Assembly: GCA_027574665.1 (NCBI GenBank)
Contig: CM050653.1
Coordinates: 37,832,118 to 37,896,117 of the forward strand
Origin: Rhynochetos jubatus
Lineage: Eukaryota > Chordata > Aves > Eurypygiformes > Rhynochetidae
Reading direction: 5' to 3'
Length of the DNA: 64,000 bases
The notes beneath the pieces were generated by a model, which worked only from the letters and a program-made list of their open reading frames with translations, was not told the DNA's origin and searched no databases. The translations under genes and the position numbers were made by a program. The stretch's first letter is position 1. Each line of letters begins with the position of its first letter. Positions 1 to 11,100 of this stretch are shown here, piece after piece.

Positions 1-3000
1 TAAAACAAACGGAGACCAGTGGCCTGCTAGCACCCTCCTACACGTCTGTATCGGCTTGCCTGGGCTGACGTGAATATCTGAAACTGCCCAAGCCTCAGGA
101 GCTCGGAGGTTTTGGCGTGGAGTTTCATCGGGCCAGCAGACCATCCGGCCTTCTGCCCCATCCAGCTGTAAGCGCCTCCGCCTGTTGCTGCTCTGCGGCA
201 TGGGGATGGCAGCACCTGGCTGGAGGTCGGTCCTGCGCTGGAAAACATCCAAGCTCCAGCTTCGGCGTAGCTTGGCTCTGTGGTGCTGTTTCTCCTGGGG
301 ACATGCAGACCCTCAGTGAGTGACCGAAAGCTCGAGGGGAGGGATTTTTCTGCTGCCGAGTATGGGGCTCTGGGGCGTATTTATCTTCAGAAGAGTTTTG
401 CCTGTGATTTTAGTGGGCGTGAAATTAACCCCAAATATGTGAGCTGCCTAGAGCCTTAGACCTAGCTTCCAAATGCTGGATAGCGAGGGGATGGGAGCTG
501 ATGCAGAATATAACCGATGCCGTATCCAGCATCGTATGCATGGTGGCACCACAGAACAGCTGGGGCAGATCCAGCAGTGCTCTCACTCCGGTGCATTGCA
601 CCAGCTTCTGTCCCACAGCGCAGCTAGGCCCAGGTGTGACTGTGATTTTAGGATCGTCTGAAGAGACTGAGGTGAGAAATAACGCCAGCTGATGTCCCTG
701 GAAAATAATTCAGATAGTCCTGGACACATGGTTCCCCTCCCTGAGCTTCCTTTGGCAGTGAAGGCAGTGAGACATCAAAGTGGCTTCTGGAAGTGAGCTG
801 GAAACAACAGCCGTGGTCATCTGTTGCACTGTCTCTGAGACCAGCTACGACGAGGCTCATGCTTTTACTAGCTCTTGATTTTTCGAGCAGCCCCTCGTGC
901 ATGTTTTTGGGCCTTCGTTTTGGAAAGATCTGACAGCATTAGTGGGACTGATGTTTTCTGTCTAAGCTGAGGTTTAAACTTACTGTCTCACTCTTGCAGC
1001 CTTCCCCACTACCTCAAAATAAGCAGGAAAGAAGGGGAGGTGGAGAAGGACAATTTTCCTTCGTGGAGAGCCTGGAGCAGCCTGTTCGTGGCGATCTGCC
1101 TTGCAGGAGCCCTCTTTGCATCACCAGAAGGTTTGGCCTCTGCTCCCACAGTGTCTGGTTACTCCGGTCAGCCATCCCACAGCCCTCAGCGCTGGGGCAA
1201 TGGAAGCTGCCCTACTTTCACTTTTGAGGTCCCGTATAAATTATTAAGTGCCAGCGCTCTCCTTTTCTGCATTTGCGAAGAGCTAGAAATGACAGTGTGG
1301 AGCTGTTGAAAACGAAGCGCGTGCATTTGTGGTGCTGAAGCTAAAGCATCTGCGGCATTGCCCTGCTCCCCTGTGAGTGCTCACTTGCACCGCTTTTATC
1401 TCTGGGAGCTTGAATTCATTAAACTCAGTATTATTTTTCCTAGGCTGTGGGAGTCTGAGTCCCTGTTGGTTGTCCCTGGCTTGTCCCCAGCGCTGCGGCT
1501 GCCTGATGGTGGGTGCGGGTTGAAGAGGGGAGGCAGGGGCATCCTGCACAGGGGAGGCTTCTGCTTCCCCTGACCCCCAGCCAGGCATCTGTGGAGCTGC
1601 GAGCCCTTGGTGCCTGCCTTCAGTCAGCTCTCCCAAAGGGAAGAGCGGGTGGGGAGGTAGCTCTGGAGCTGGAGGAGTGAGGCTTTGCATCCTCTGCAAG
1701 AAAACGTGTTAAATTCTGCCTGATGGGCATTGGGTTTTGCTGTTCACGTGAGCCTTGTTGTCTTGTTAAGAGGCTGAAATGTGCTATGAAGAGTTAATTC
1801 CTTAATTCCTCCCCCAGCATGCTCTTCTGACTGGTTTTAGGGTAAGGGACTCTTGGAAGTCCCATTGTGCTGGTAATGAGTAACTCTCATGCAAATCCTT
1901 ATCCAAGTGGATTCCCTGAAACTTGCTTTCAGGACCCAGAGCTTCATAGATTTCTTTGTTCAGATCGTGCTGTGACATGTCTATTGGTTAGGATATAGAA
2001 ACTCATTGAAATAGGGATTTTTTTGCATAAAAGCCGGGGGAAGAGCCCCAGCTATAGAAGCAGCAGACATTTTTGTGTGACTTTAAGTGTAAGAAACACC
2101 TGTGATTTAGGAAACCGCCCTGGCGTTAAACCCAGGGACCGGCGTTTGCAAACACACTGCTGAGGAGCCTTTGATGAGTTCTGCGGTGCTTCAGTTTCTG
2201 AGTTTCATCTGGGGGCTTTCAAGGTTTAAATGATGGGCAGGTTTTTTGGTAGCAGCCGTGGAGAGGGTTCACATTTGTTTATTGCGTCCCTGGACGTGGG
2301 CTGTCGTGCCTGTGCGCTTGGACGTTTGGCGTGGGCTGCCTGCGAGAGACCTGCCTTTCACACCCCTGTGCCCACGCCACGTGTTTGTAGATGGATTTTG
2401 GGACACTTTCCGTGCATGGATGTAAGGACAAGTTGACCCTGGCTTCGTGGCTGGGGAAACATCTCTGGAGTCGGTACCTGCGGGCAGGGAAGGGCTATGG
2501 CCAGATACACATCCCCTTTTCCCCTGTCCTGTGAGGCCGAGTGCCGGCGTCGCTGGGAGAAGCTGGGAGGGGGTTTGCCTCTCTCATCGCACAGCATTTG
2601 TGCATTCATTTTTCCTCTCTGTTCCTGCATCCCGCTGCTGTAAGGTGTGTTTACCAGAGCCGATGGGGCAGACATCTTCCTACCATGAATCCCGACAGAG
2701 CCTGGAGCTGCTCACCCACCCCTTTCCGAAGGAGAAGCAAAATTAGGCTTTTCTGAGCAATAAAAATCCTCGCCCCGCTTTCTCCCAGGGCAGCCAGGAG
2801 CTCACGGGGTGATACGCATCAGTAGCCCGCTAAGACGAGAGGAGGGAAGAAGCTGATCCCACGTGAAACGTGCCATAGAGCTCCGGAAGGCAGATCTTGA
2901 CAGGGATGCCCCGTGGCCCCGGTGAGGGATGCCCGGGCCCCAGTGGCACCCACCCGCGTCCCCGCGCAGCAGGTCTGCGCTTTGTGCCCCTGCAGAGCAA

Positions 3001-3899
3001 ATCCAGAGCCGGGCTGACGACGCTGAATGGTACTAATTATTTTGTTTATGTTTCCTTCTAAAGCTCAACTCCGGGAGAGAGTATTCTGGGATTTGTGCTG
3101 GTGTAAGTAACCGTAAGCCACCTGTGAACACAGCCCTCTTTTCTTCTGTGCTGTTCAATATTTATAACAATAACGGCCGGCAGCGGGGGCGAAGCCTCTG
3201 GCCCGTTGTGATTTCAGTGATTAAAGACAGCATTGTAAAGCCATGCTCCGTGTCAAGTCTTTCCTAAAATTATGGTGGTCGTCATCACCATGGGGATGGA
3301 GCGATGGGACCATGGGGAGGGAGTGACGCTGTGAAATGATGGTTTCCAAACCTCTGCCTCCCTCCTGTCCCCTCCACATCAGTGGCTGGGGGGGAACCTC
3401 CTCAGTGGGGCTCACCGGGGATTTCCCATCCTTCCCAGGCAGCCGGCGCACGCTGCAGCCCCATCGGAACGCGGCCTTCTCCTGCGCCCCGCCGGGAAGA
3501 CGCGGGTCTCGGAGCTGGGATGTGCTGTGGCGGGGGAGCAGGCTCTGATCCCAGCACGGGGATCTCCCTTGCGGCGCTGCTGGGGATGGGTTCCTTAGGG
3601 GGGTTTTGGGGAGAGTTCCCACGGCTCTGGGAGGCAGGGGGCCATGTGGTGCCTCCGCAGGATGCTGGAGCACTGCTGGCCGGGCAGCACCAGAGCAGCA
3701 CAGAGCTGTCAGTTAAAAAGAGGGGATTAAACAGGAGTAACTAGTTATACTTCGGGGTTCCCCACCCTTGAGGCAAGAAGCTGCCCAAAACCGAGGGATG
3801 TTCCCCGGCGGGCTGGATCTAGGGGAAAATTTGGCACTGCTCCGTGCCAAACCCGCAGGTCTGGGGGTCCCCTTCCAGGGGAAGGAAAAGGAGAGCAGC
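1..3899. other. Region without recognised coding exons
   Basis: No open reading frame here resembles a protein I know, and no exon with good splice sites and a recognisable product was found. Synteny with human 3p21.31 would place LIMD1 upstream on the plus strand, so part of this stretch could be its 3' UTR. An AATAAA at 2759-2764 and AT-rich conserved-looking sequence around 3030-3170 would fit that. The LIMD1 C-terminal coding exon was not seen. This is inference only; the stretch may equally be plain intergenic DNA. Confidence 0.4.
2759..2764 (+). terminator. Candidate poly(A) signal (AATAAA)
   Basis: Perfect AATAAA hexamer on the plus strand in the stretch upstream of the tRNA. It would suit the 3' end of an upstream plus-strand gene. 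A hexamer alone is weak evidence. Confidence 0.25.
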
Positions 3900-3972
3900 C
3901 GAGCCAGCCAGGAGTCGAACCTAGAATCTTCTGATCCGTAGTCAGACGCGTTATCCATTGCGCCACTGGCCC
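3900..3972 (-). tRNA. tRNA-Arg (anticodon ACG)
   Basis: On the minus strand the 73 bases fold as a complete cloverleaf. The acceptor stem starts GGGCCAG and pairs with CTGGCTC, with discriminator G. The anticodon stem TCTGA/TCAGA encloses loop CTACGGA, giving anticodon ACG. The T arm carries GGTTCGACTCC, which is also the internal B box, and one T-stem pair is G.U. There is no intron and CCA is not encoded. A run of four T (plus-strand AAAA at 3886-3889) lies about ten bases downstream as Pol III terminator. The gene is divergent from SACM1L, whose start codon is about 490 bases away; human tRNA-Arg-ACG sits in the same place upstream of SACM1L (recalled). Confidence 0.96.
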
Positions 3973-3974
3973 TG

Positions 3975-5100
3975 CTCATAGCAACTGCCCTGCCCGTGGA
4001 GACTTCACCACAAACCTCGCGCGGGGGCGGAGCCGCCACTCCCAGGTCAGCCAATCCAAGGCGTTCTTCCCCGCCGGCACCCCGCCCAGTGGTTCCTCCG
4101 GGGCGTGCCTTACCGCCCCACCACCGCGCTGGCCAATCCCCGCCGGCTTCGTTCGAACCCGCCCCCCCCCGCCCCTCCCGCATCCGGTGACGCGTCACCC
4201 CTTCGCGGTGCTCCGGTGGCCCTTGGTGCGCCGGGGGGCGGGGCTAGAGCGCCGTGGCTCAGCCAATCGCGGGGCCGGCGAGTCAGCCCAAGCCCTCCCC
4301 CTCCCTCCATAGGTGCTGCCCCGCCCTGCGGTGCGCGTTACCGTGCCCGAGGAGGTTTGTCCTGGGCGGGGTCCCGTCCCTCACGGCTGGGGGACGCGGC
4401 GGCCCGGAAGGGAGGGAGCGGGCGAGAGCGACGCGGAGCCGGCGGCGGCCGGAGAGGGACGAATGGCGGCGGCGGCGGCAGGAGCGGCGGCAGCGGCGGC
4501 CTACGCCAGCCTGAAGCTGTGAGTGACCCGCCGGGAGCGGGGGGGGATGCGGCTCTGTCACCTGCCGCTACCGGGGAGAAGGGGCCGGCCGGGTGTCGCC
4601 TCACGCTCTCCTGACGGACCCAGGCGCCTGGGCCGGCCCCGCCGGGTCTCGCCGCGCTGCCGGGAGCCCGTTCGTCCTTCCCCCGGGCCGTGCCGGGCTC
4701 GCCACCTCTCCTCTTCCTGGGGCAGCGCGGAGGGCTTGGCCCCAGGCAGCGGCTGCGTGCGGCGGCCCGGGGCGAGACGGCGGAGGACTTTGGCCGCGGG
4801 GACGGCCCCGCTCCCCTTCAGGCGTCCGCCTGAGCGCAGCCCCGGGGCGGGGGGGGCAGGCGGCTCGCGCGTCTCGTTGCCCCTCGCGTACGCGGGAGGG
4901 CTGGGTGCCTTGGCGCGGGCGGCGAGCTGCGCGGCCGAGCCGGGGGCCGCTGTGCCCCGGGAATGCTGGGGTGCTGCTGCTCTCTGAAGGGGCGGGCGGC
5001 GCAGCCGGGGAGCCCAGGCCGCCGCCTGCTGCCCCTGCGGGTCGCTCCTGGGGAAAGCCGGGCGCTGGCGCTCCCGCGAAGCTGTGTACAGTCAGGGTTG
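3975..5100 (+). promoter_or_regulatory. CpG-island promoter of SACM1L
   Basis: A dense CpG and GC-rich block surrounds SACM1L exon 1. It holds CCAAT boxes at 4051-4055, 4133-4137 and 4263-4267, a GC box GGGGCGGGGC at 4235-4244, and a 14-base perfect palindrome with TGACG/CGTCA half sites at 4186-4199. No TATA box is evident. This is the usual architecture of a housekeeping promoter. The left edge touches the divergently transcribed tRNA-Arg gene, so the Pol III and Pol II promoters share this open region. The transcription start cannot be fixed from sequence; it is probably between about 4300 and 4440. Confidence 0.8.
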
Positions 5101-8100
5101 CTCGCCAGCCCGTTCCTTAACCCGACTTACCCCTCCGTCTCTTACGGCACAGTGTCTTCTTTTCCCCTTTTTTTACTGAAACAGAGGGTTTGGGGGGGCG
5201 TGTAACCCTTTGCACTGGTACACGCCAAAGGTTTCCGTGCTGCCTTTTAACCAGCCAAAGAAATTGCGTAACCAAAGCGAGGCAGAGTTAAACCCGGAGA
5301 GGCGTTTCCGTTGTAGGTCCTCGCGCTGGCCGGTGTAAACTCCCGACGAAACTACTCCGAGCGTGAGACTCTTCGTGGCTGTCTGAAGCCGAGAGTGAAA
5401 TGTCCTTGTGTGTCCTAAAGGCGTTCCCAGGCTTCTGACCTCTCCGTATTAGCCTGGAACTCGGGAATTGAGTTACTGATGCCATTTCCGGGCAGCAGTA
5501 TCTGAAAGTGATTCTGAAGCCTGATTTAACGGTACTTAATGCTCTGTTAAATTTCATTTGGCAGTCGTCTTTCAGATTCCGAGCAAATGTACTTAGAGCT
5601 CTGTTAGAGATCCGCATAAACGGTTTGTCATGATGCTGTTACGTGTTTAAAAATCACCGGGCTCTTTTCCTTATTTCGATTAGGTAGCTGTGTGAGGGTA
5701 CACAGACGCTGGAGACAATTGAGTATTACTGAAGAGTAAGATCATCAGTGATGGCTGAAAGACTTGCTTATTTGGCAGAAAGCTCTCTTTTTTTTTTTCT
5801 CTCTTATCACCTAAACAGTGTTTGTCTTTCTTTGAACTTGTGATCTTTTTGTCTGCAGAGGAGAAAAGGTGAGTTGTGTGAGTAGCAGTTGTGTGACTTG
5901 TAGTACCCAGTTGTTTTTATTGAGAATTTTAAGTAAAAGCACTTTCTTGGATACAGGCTAGTAAAGGATGCTCTCATCTAAAGTTTAAGCTTAACTAAAA
6001 GTGAGCTTTAATCCCTTTAGAACAAGGCTGCTGCAGATGAATTTTAACGTGGTTCTTTTCATAAACCTGAAAATGGAATTGTTTTGTTCAGAAAAATGGG
6101 CTTTTTTCCTGTTCCTGCACCAAATTGTGGTAATGCCTGCAGGCTTCCTACCAGCCTTTTAAGATACAAGGCTATAACTTGGGTGATGAGACATACTTAC
6201 TAGGCTGGCAAAGTCAAAGGAGAATGACCTGAGAGTTCCAGGCTAGACTTAGTTTGGGGATTTCGTGGTAACAGTTTTTCGGTTTTTAACTGACTCAGAG
6301 CGTGGCCAGCAGGTCGAGGGAGGTTATCCTTCCCCTCTACTCGGCCCTAAGGAGGCCACATCTGGAGTAATGTCTCCAGTTCTGGGTTCCCCAGCTCAGG
6401 AATGATGTGGAACTACTGGAGAGAGTCCAGTGGAGGGCTATGAAGATGGTCAAGGGAATGGAGCACCTCTCATGAGGAAAGGCTGAGACCTGGGTCTGGT
6501 TAGCCTGGTGAAGAGAAGACTGAGCAGGTATCTTAGGCTTATAGATATCTAAAGGGTGAGTGTCAAGAGGATGGGGCCACGCTCTTTTCAGTGGTTTAAG
6601 ACAAGGGGCAGCAGGCACAAAACAGATTGTAGTAAATCCTGTCTCAGCATGAGGAAAAACGTCTTCTCTTTGGGGTTGCCAGAGCACTGGAACAGGCTGC
6701 CCAGAGCAGCTGTGGAGTCTCCTTCTCTGGAGATACTCAAAACCTGCCTGGATGCCTTGCTGTCCAACCTGCTCTAGGGGGACCTGCCTTGGCAGAGGTG
6801 TTGGACTAGATGATCTCCAGAGGTCCCTTCCAACCCCTTCCACTCTGTGATTTTCATTCCCGCTATGAAAAGGTCAGATTCTGCAACTGTACCTCTTCCG
6901 GGTAGTCCGGTGGGCCTCTACGGAGCTTCACTGATGGTAGCGCTCTGCAGGGTCCCATTCCATATGTCCAGTTGCAGGTTCTAGCTCTGAATGCAAATCT
7001 CTTGTGTTTCTCACCGTATCAAAAGCGGTGACCCAAACCCTTTGTGCCTTGGCCAGTGTCGTCGGCAAAGTTCAGGTGACGCCGGTAAAAATGCTGGTGT
7101 CTGGTGCCTGTGCTGTGGTGGGCACTAGCTGAGTTACACCAGCAGTTACTGGGGAAAACTATTAACCTGAAAACTGCTATCCATAATTGTCCTCTGTGTC
7201 ATTGCTGTGCTTACTTAACGTTTGTAGCTTCAGGAATAAATTGTATAATTCAAGCAGCTATTGCAGGTAGCCAGCCAGTGGGTGGTAGTGAAGTCACCAG
7301 TCCAATTAGTCAATAAAAGCTGACTGGTAAAGCTGTCTGCAGAACGGACAGCCTCCTGGCTCTTGTTTTGTCTCACTTAAAATCACTTTCTTTGTGCTTG
7401 GATGGAGACTTATCTTGCTGAGAGCCGTCTCAATATTCTGTGGGTCTCTGACACCGGCTGTGTTTCAAATTTAACTCTTCCTGCCTGGTTATGCCTCTAT
7501 GCTTTGTGAAAGTACTTGTCAGTCACTAGTGACTACTGCAGTTGAGCACGGTGACTGCCACCTGCCTGTATTCAAGGAGAGGTCCAAAAGTGTGTCTTGT
7601 CTTTATGGCTTTTCTTTCTTTTTTTGCTTGTTTCCTGAACTGAGATTTCAGAGTTTGGATGGTACTTCTAGAAAGAACAGCTGCACATTTTTTTCTGATT
7701 ACTCTAAGTAGCTGTTACGGGGAAGCTCAGGGATGTTGGTTGAGAAGGGCATTAACTTATGCAGTAAATTATTTGTCATCTTACGTGAAACAACTGGAAA
7801 TAGTTACTATGAAGCTATGCCTTTAATATTTGCCTCTTTTGTTTCAAATGGTATTTCTTTTTTTTTTTTAAATCCTGGGATTATATTCCCTTTTTCCTCC
7901 CTACTACAACTACTGCTCTATGGGAGATGTTCCAGTTCCTTGAGCTGTTTCTGCTCAAGGACTAATATTTATTGTAGATGTATAATTAGCACACCTGCTC
8001 ACCTAGAAAATCCAGAACCTCTGGAGTGTTGAAGCCATCAGCGTGTTAGCACTGTTACTTAACACGCTGTTGGGACTCTGCACAAACTAACATCTCTCCT

Positions 8101-11100
8101 ATATCTCACTGCAGACCACCTGGGTATCTTGAGTACAGCAGATGCATTGCTGCGCGGTACAGGATGTGCTTTTGGCTTGCTTTATTACAGTATTTAGAGG
8201 CTGACATCAAGGAGTTTCCTGCATTAGAGCAACGTTAAGTATTTATGGTGAAATAATCAATTACTGAAGTACGCGTTTGGCTGTGGAGGCCTAGAAGGCT
8301 TAAGTGATATTGAGTGAAGAACTATCTTTAGTTGCCATTAGAGCGCGTTGGGTCCTCTTTCGTGCCGTATCTGAACGCGGGAGTGGTCTTGTCCGCAAGA
8401 TCAACCTAATTACAACGTGGGATGCAACTCTGCATCATCATGATATATGACTGCTTTATGGTGTAATTAATAGAGTGAAACTTCACAACAAATATACTAA
8501 TACTTGTTTCTGTCATGCTGGGAATTAACACTTTTTCTGGACTTTGAATTGTAGGAATAAAATCTACTGCGTGACTTGCTTTATCTCTTGGCAGCAATCC
8601 ACGCCGTTTCAGTTGGAGAAGATTTTCAAAGTGAGGTCCAAGTCACCTCCAGTAATATCTGAAACGTGAATTTGGTGGTTGCAGTACCTTTCCTTTTCTT
8701 GCGTACCATGAGTTATACCGTCGTCGTTAAGTGTTTCCATTTATCACTCCCTTTGGTTTTCAGCAGCACTGAGAAACAGTCCATGATGATGGCAGTCAGG
8801 GTGGGGGTTTTTTGTATTAAAAGAGCAAATGAGAGGAACTCGGGTTTGGTGGAGGTTTTACATGCTGTAAAACTGCAGTGGAAGCAAGATACTGCTGTAA
8901 AGAGTTCTTGATGGTCTGGATGGTTATAGACAGCAGTGACAACATAACTGAGGAGAAGGCAGGCTCCAGTGTCAAATATGGATGTTGTACAAAAGCAGAG
9001 TCTGACCTGGGGCATGAAAAACAGCTTTAAAAGTAACTACAGACATCATGGGCTTCTAGAAAACACTTTTCTTTATTATTTTTATATAATACCAGCACTT
9101 GGACTTTCATCTGTTCCTTCTTTCAGTAAAGAACACAAGGAATCTGTCTGCAGATTCCTCCTCACTGTGAATGATCCTTCATTCAGCCTTTAATATCTCC
9201 TTCTCAGGTCAGTAAAATAATCGTGCATGTTATCTCTCTGAGCTTGTGATAAACATGCAGGCTTGATACGGAGAAGCATCAGTGCAAAAACACTGTTCTT
9301 GCATGCGATGTGCATCAGCTTCCTTCCTGAAAGTGAGAGGCAATCATCTTAGTTATCACAGTATTGCCACTGAAGAGGTGATCTAAACCAGAACGAGACT
9401 AGATCTGGCAACTGCTAAGCTTGTTAGTCAGCGTTTGGGCTGAAACCTCGGGGTCTTGGCCTCTTCCTCAACTATATTTATTTTAGAAAACTTTCAACAG
9501 AGATGAACAAGGACTTGGTGAATCATATTTCTGCTACAAACTTTGCAGAGCGCTAATTCTCCCCCTTCTAAAGGAAGGATTTAACATTTTGCAGGGCATT
9601 AGGCTTTTCGGTTTGTGTTGCGCTGTTGTGTTTTAGGCAGTTTTTAATGGTGATCCCAACAGAGAAGTATTTTAAGTTCTCTCAACTTCACAGGCTGGTA
9701 ACTTGATTTCCTTCTGCCCCTCTCCAAAGAACTCCAAATCAACACCATGCAAATCTCTCAATCTCCAGAGCAGTCAGTGAGACTGCTACAGCGTGCTGCA
9801 AGCTGCTGAAGCCTGGAGCCGGTTTGGCCCATGGAGCTGAAAACAGGGATCGCCTGTCTTGTGTTCTCCATCACACCTTTGTCATCAAATCTGGGCTTGG
9901 AGAGGGCTGTGGGAAGGAGGATTTTGATTGCGGTTTTCTTTTTTGTGTGCGTTGAGGTTAAAACATAGTTTAAGCAAAGTTAGAAATCTCCAGGCCTTGT
10001 GTGAGGGGAGGCAAAGGTGATTTTAAAAGGGCAATGATAGTGACAGGAGAAAAAACTATGGGCTAGGATTTGAGAGAAGTGCTGGGGGCTGGTCTAGCCA
10101 AGCAGGGCATGTGATACATAGAGGAAACAGGCATAATTTGCACTGGTAGCCTTAATTCTCTAATTATTCTTAACTCTTGGTTGATGAGGGTAAAAGACTT
10201 AATATTCTTCAGGGAGAAATTACTATTCTTATGTGCAGTAAATACAAAATTTGTTTATATGGCAAATATTCTACACCTTTATCTTGTTCTCAGTTGTTTG
10301 AAAAAGACTTTAATATGCAAGTGAATCAAACTTGGTAATCTTTTCTCCAGGTTCTTTTTAGCTGGAGTCTTGTGTGTCAACAGATGGCCCAGAAAAAGCT
10401 GACTGTTCAACTAAATAGACGCAAGTTAAGCAGCTGCAGCTTCCCGTTGTGGAAAAAATGCCTACTACTGCCAACTGACAATAGGTTTCTGCACCTTCAG
10501 TAGTATACCCTGATTTCTTTTTAAATTCTTGAATAAATTGGGGGCTTACAAATGTCCTTAAGCTTGTCTTGCCTGTTCTATCTGTGTAAGCCTGTTGGCT
10601 TTTCACTATAGAACTGGCTCCCATTATTGCTCCCCCTGAAAGAGCCAGGGGTTCACATGTGCTCTTCATCAAAACCAGAAGCAACAGAAGCAGAACAGGA
10701 GGTCTGAGGATTCAGTGTTCGACTAACTGTGTGTCTGTATTTCTTACTTCGATGTTTTTAGTCTCAAAGTTTGGTGCACACGCGTGGAACACCAAGAAGG
10801 CTGATTTACAAAGGGAATACTGTTGATGTGCTTTTTAGGACCCACAGACTAATTTCCCTTTGAAGAAGTTAAATTGCCTGATGAACAGTTAACTACTGAT
10901 TGCTTTACAGTTTGTGCTATGGTGTGTGGCTTTTCTCAGTTCAGTTAAGCATGTGGTCTCCTCTGGCTTTCCTGTAACTGCCCAGGGAGGTGGTAGAATC
11001 ACCATCCTGGGGGAAAGTCAAAACATACCCTAAGAAATAGGGTTTAACTTTGAAGTTGGCCCTGTGTTTTTTTTTAGTGGGTGGAAGGTGGGGTGCTAGA

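Noticed and set aside
4105..5120. Overlapping open frames of 154-175 codons in the SACM1L CpG island
   Set aside because: GC-rich shadow frames with no family resemblance; the true exon here is the short 4463-4518 segment that splices in frame to exon 2.
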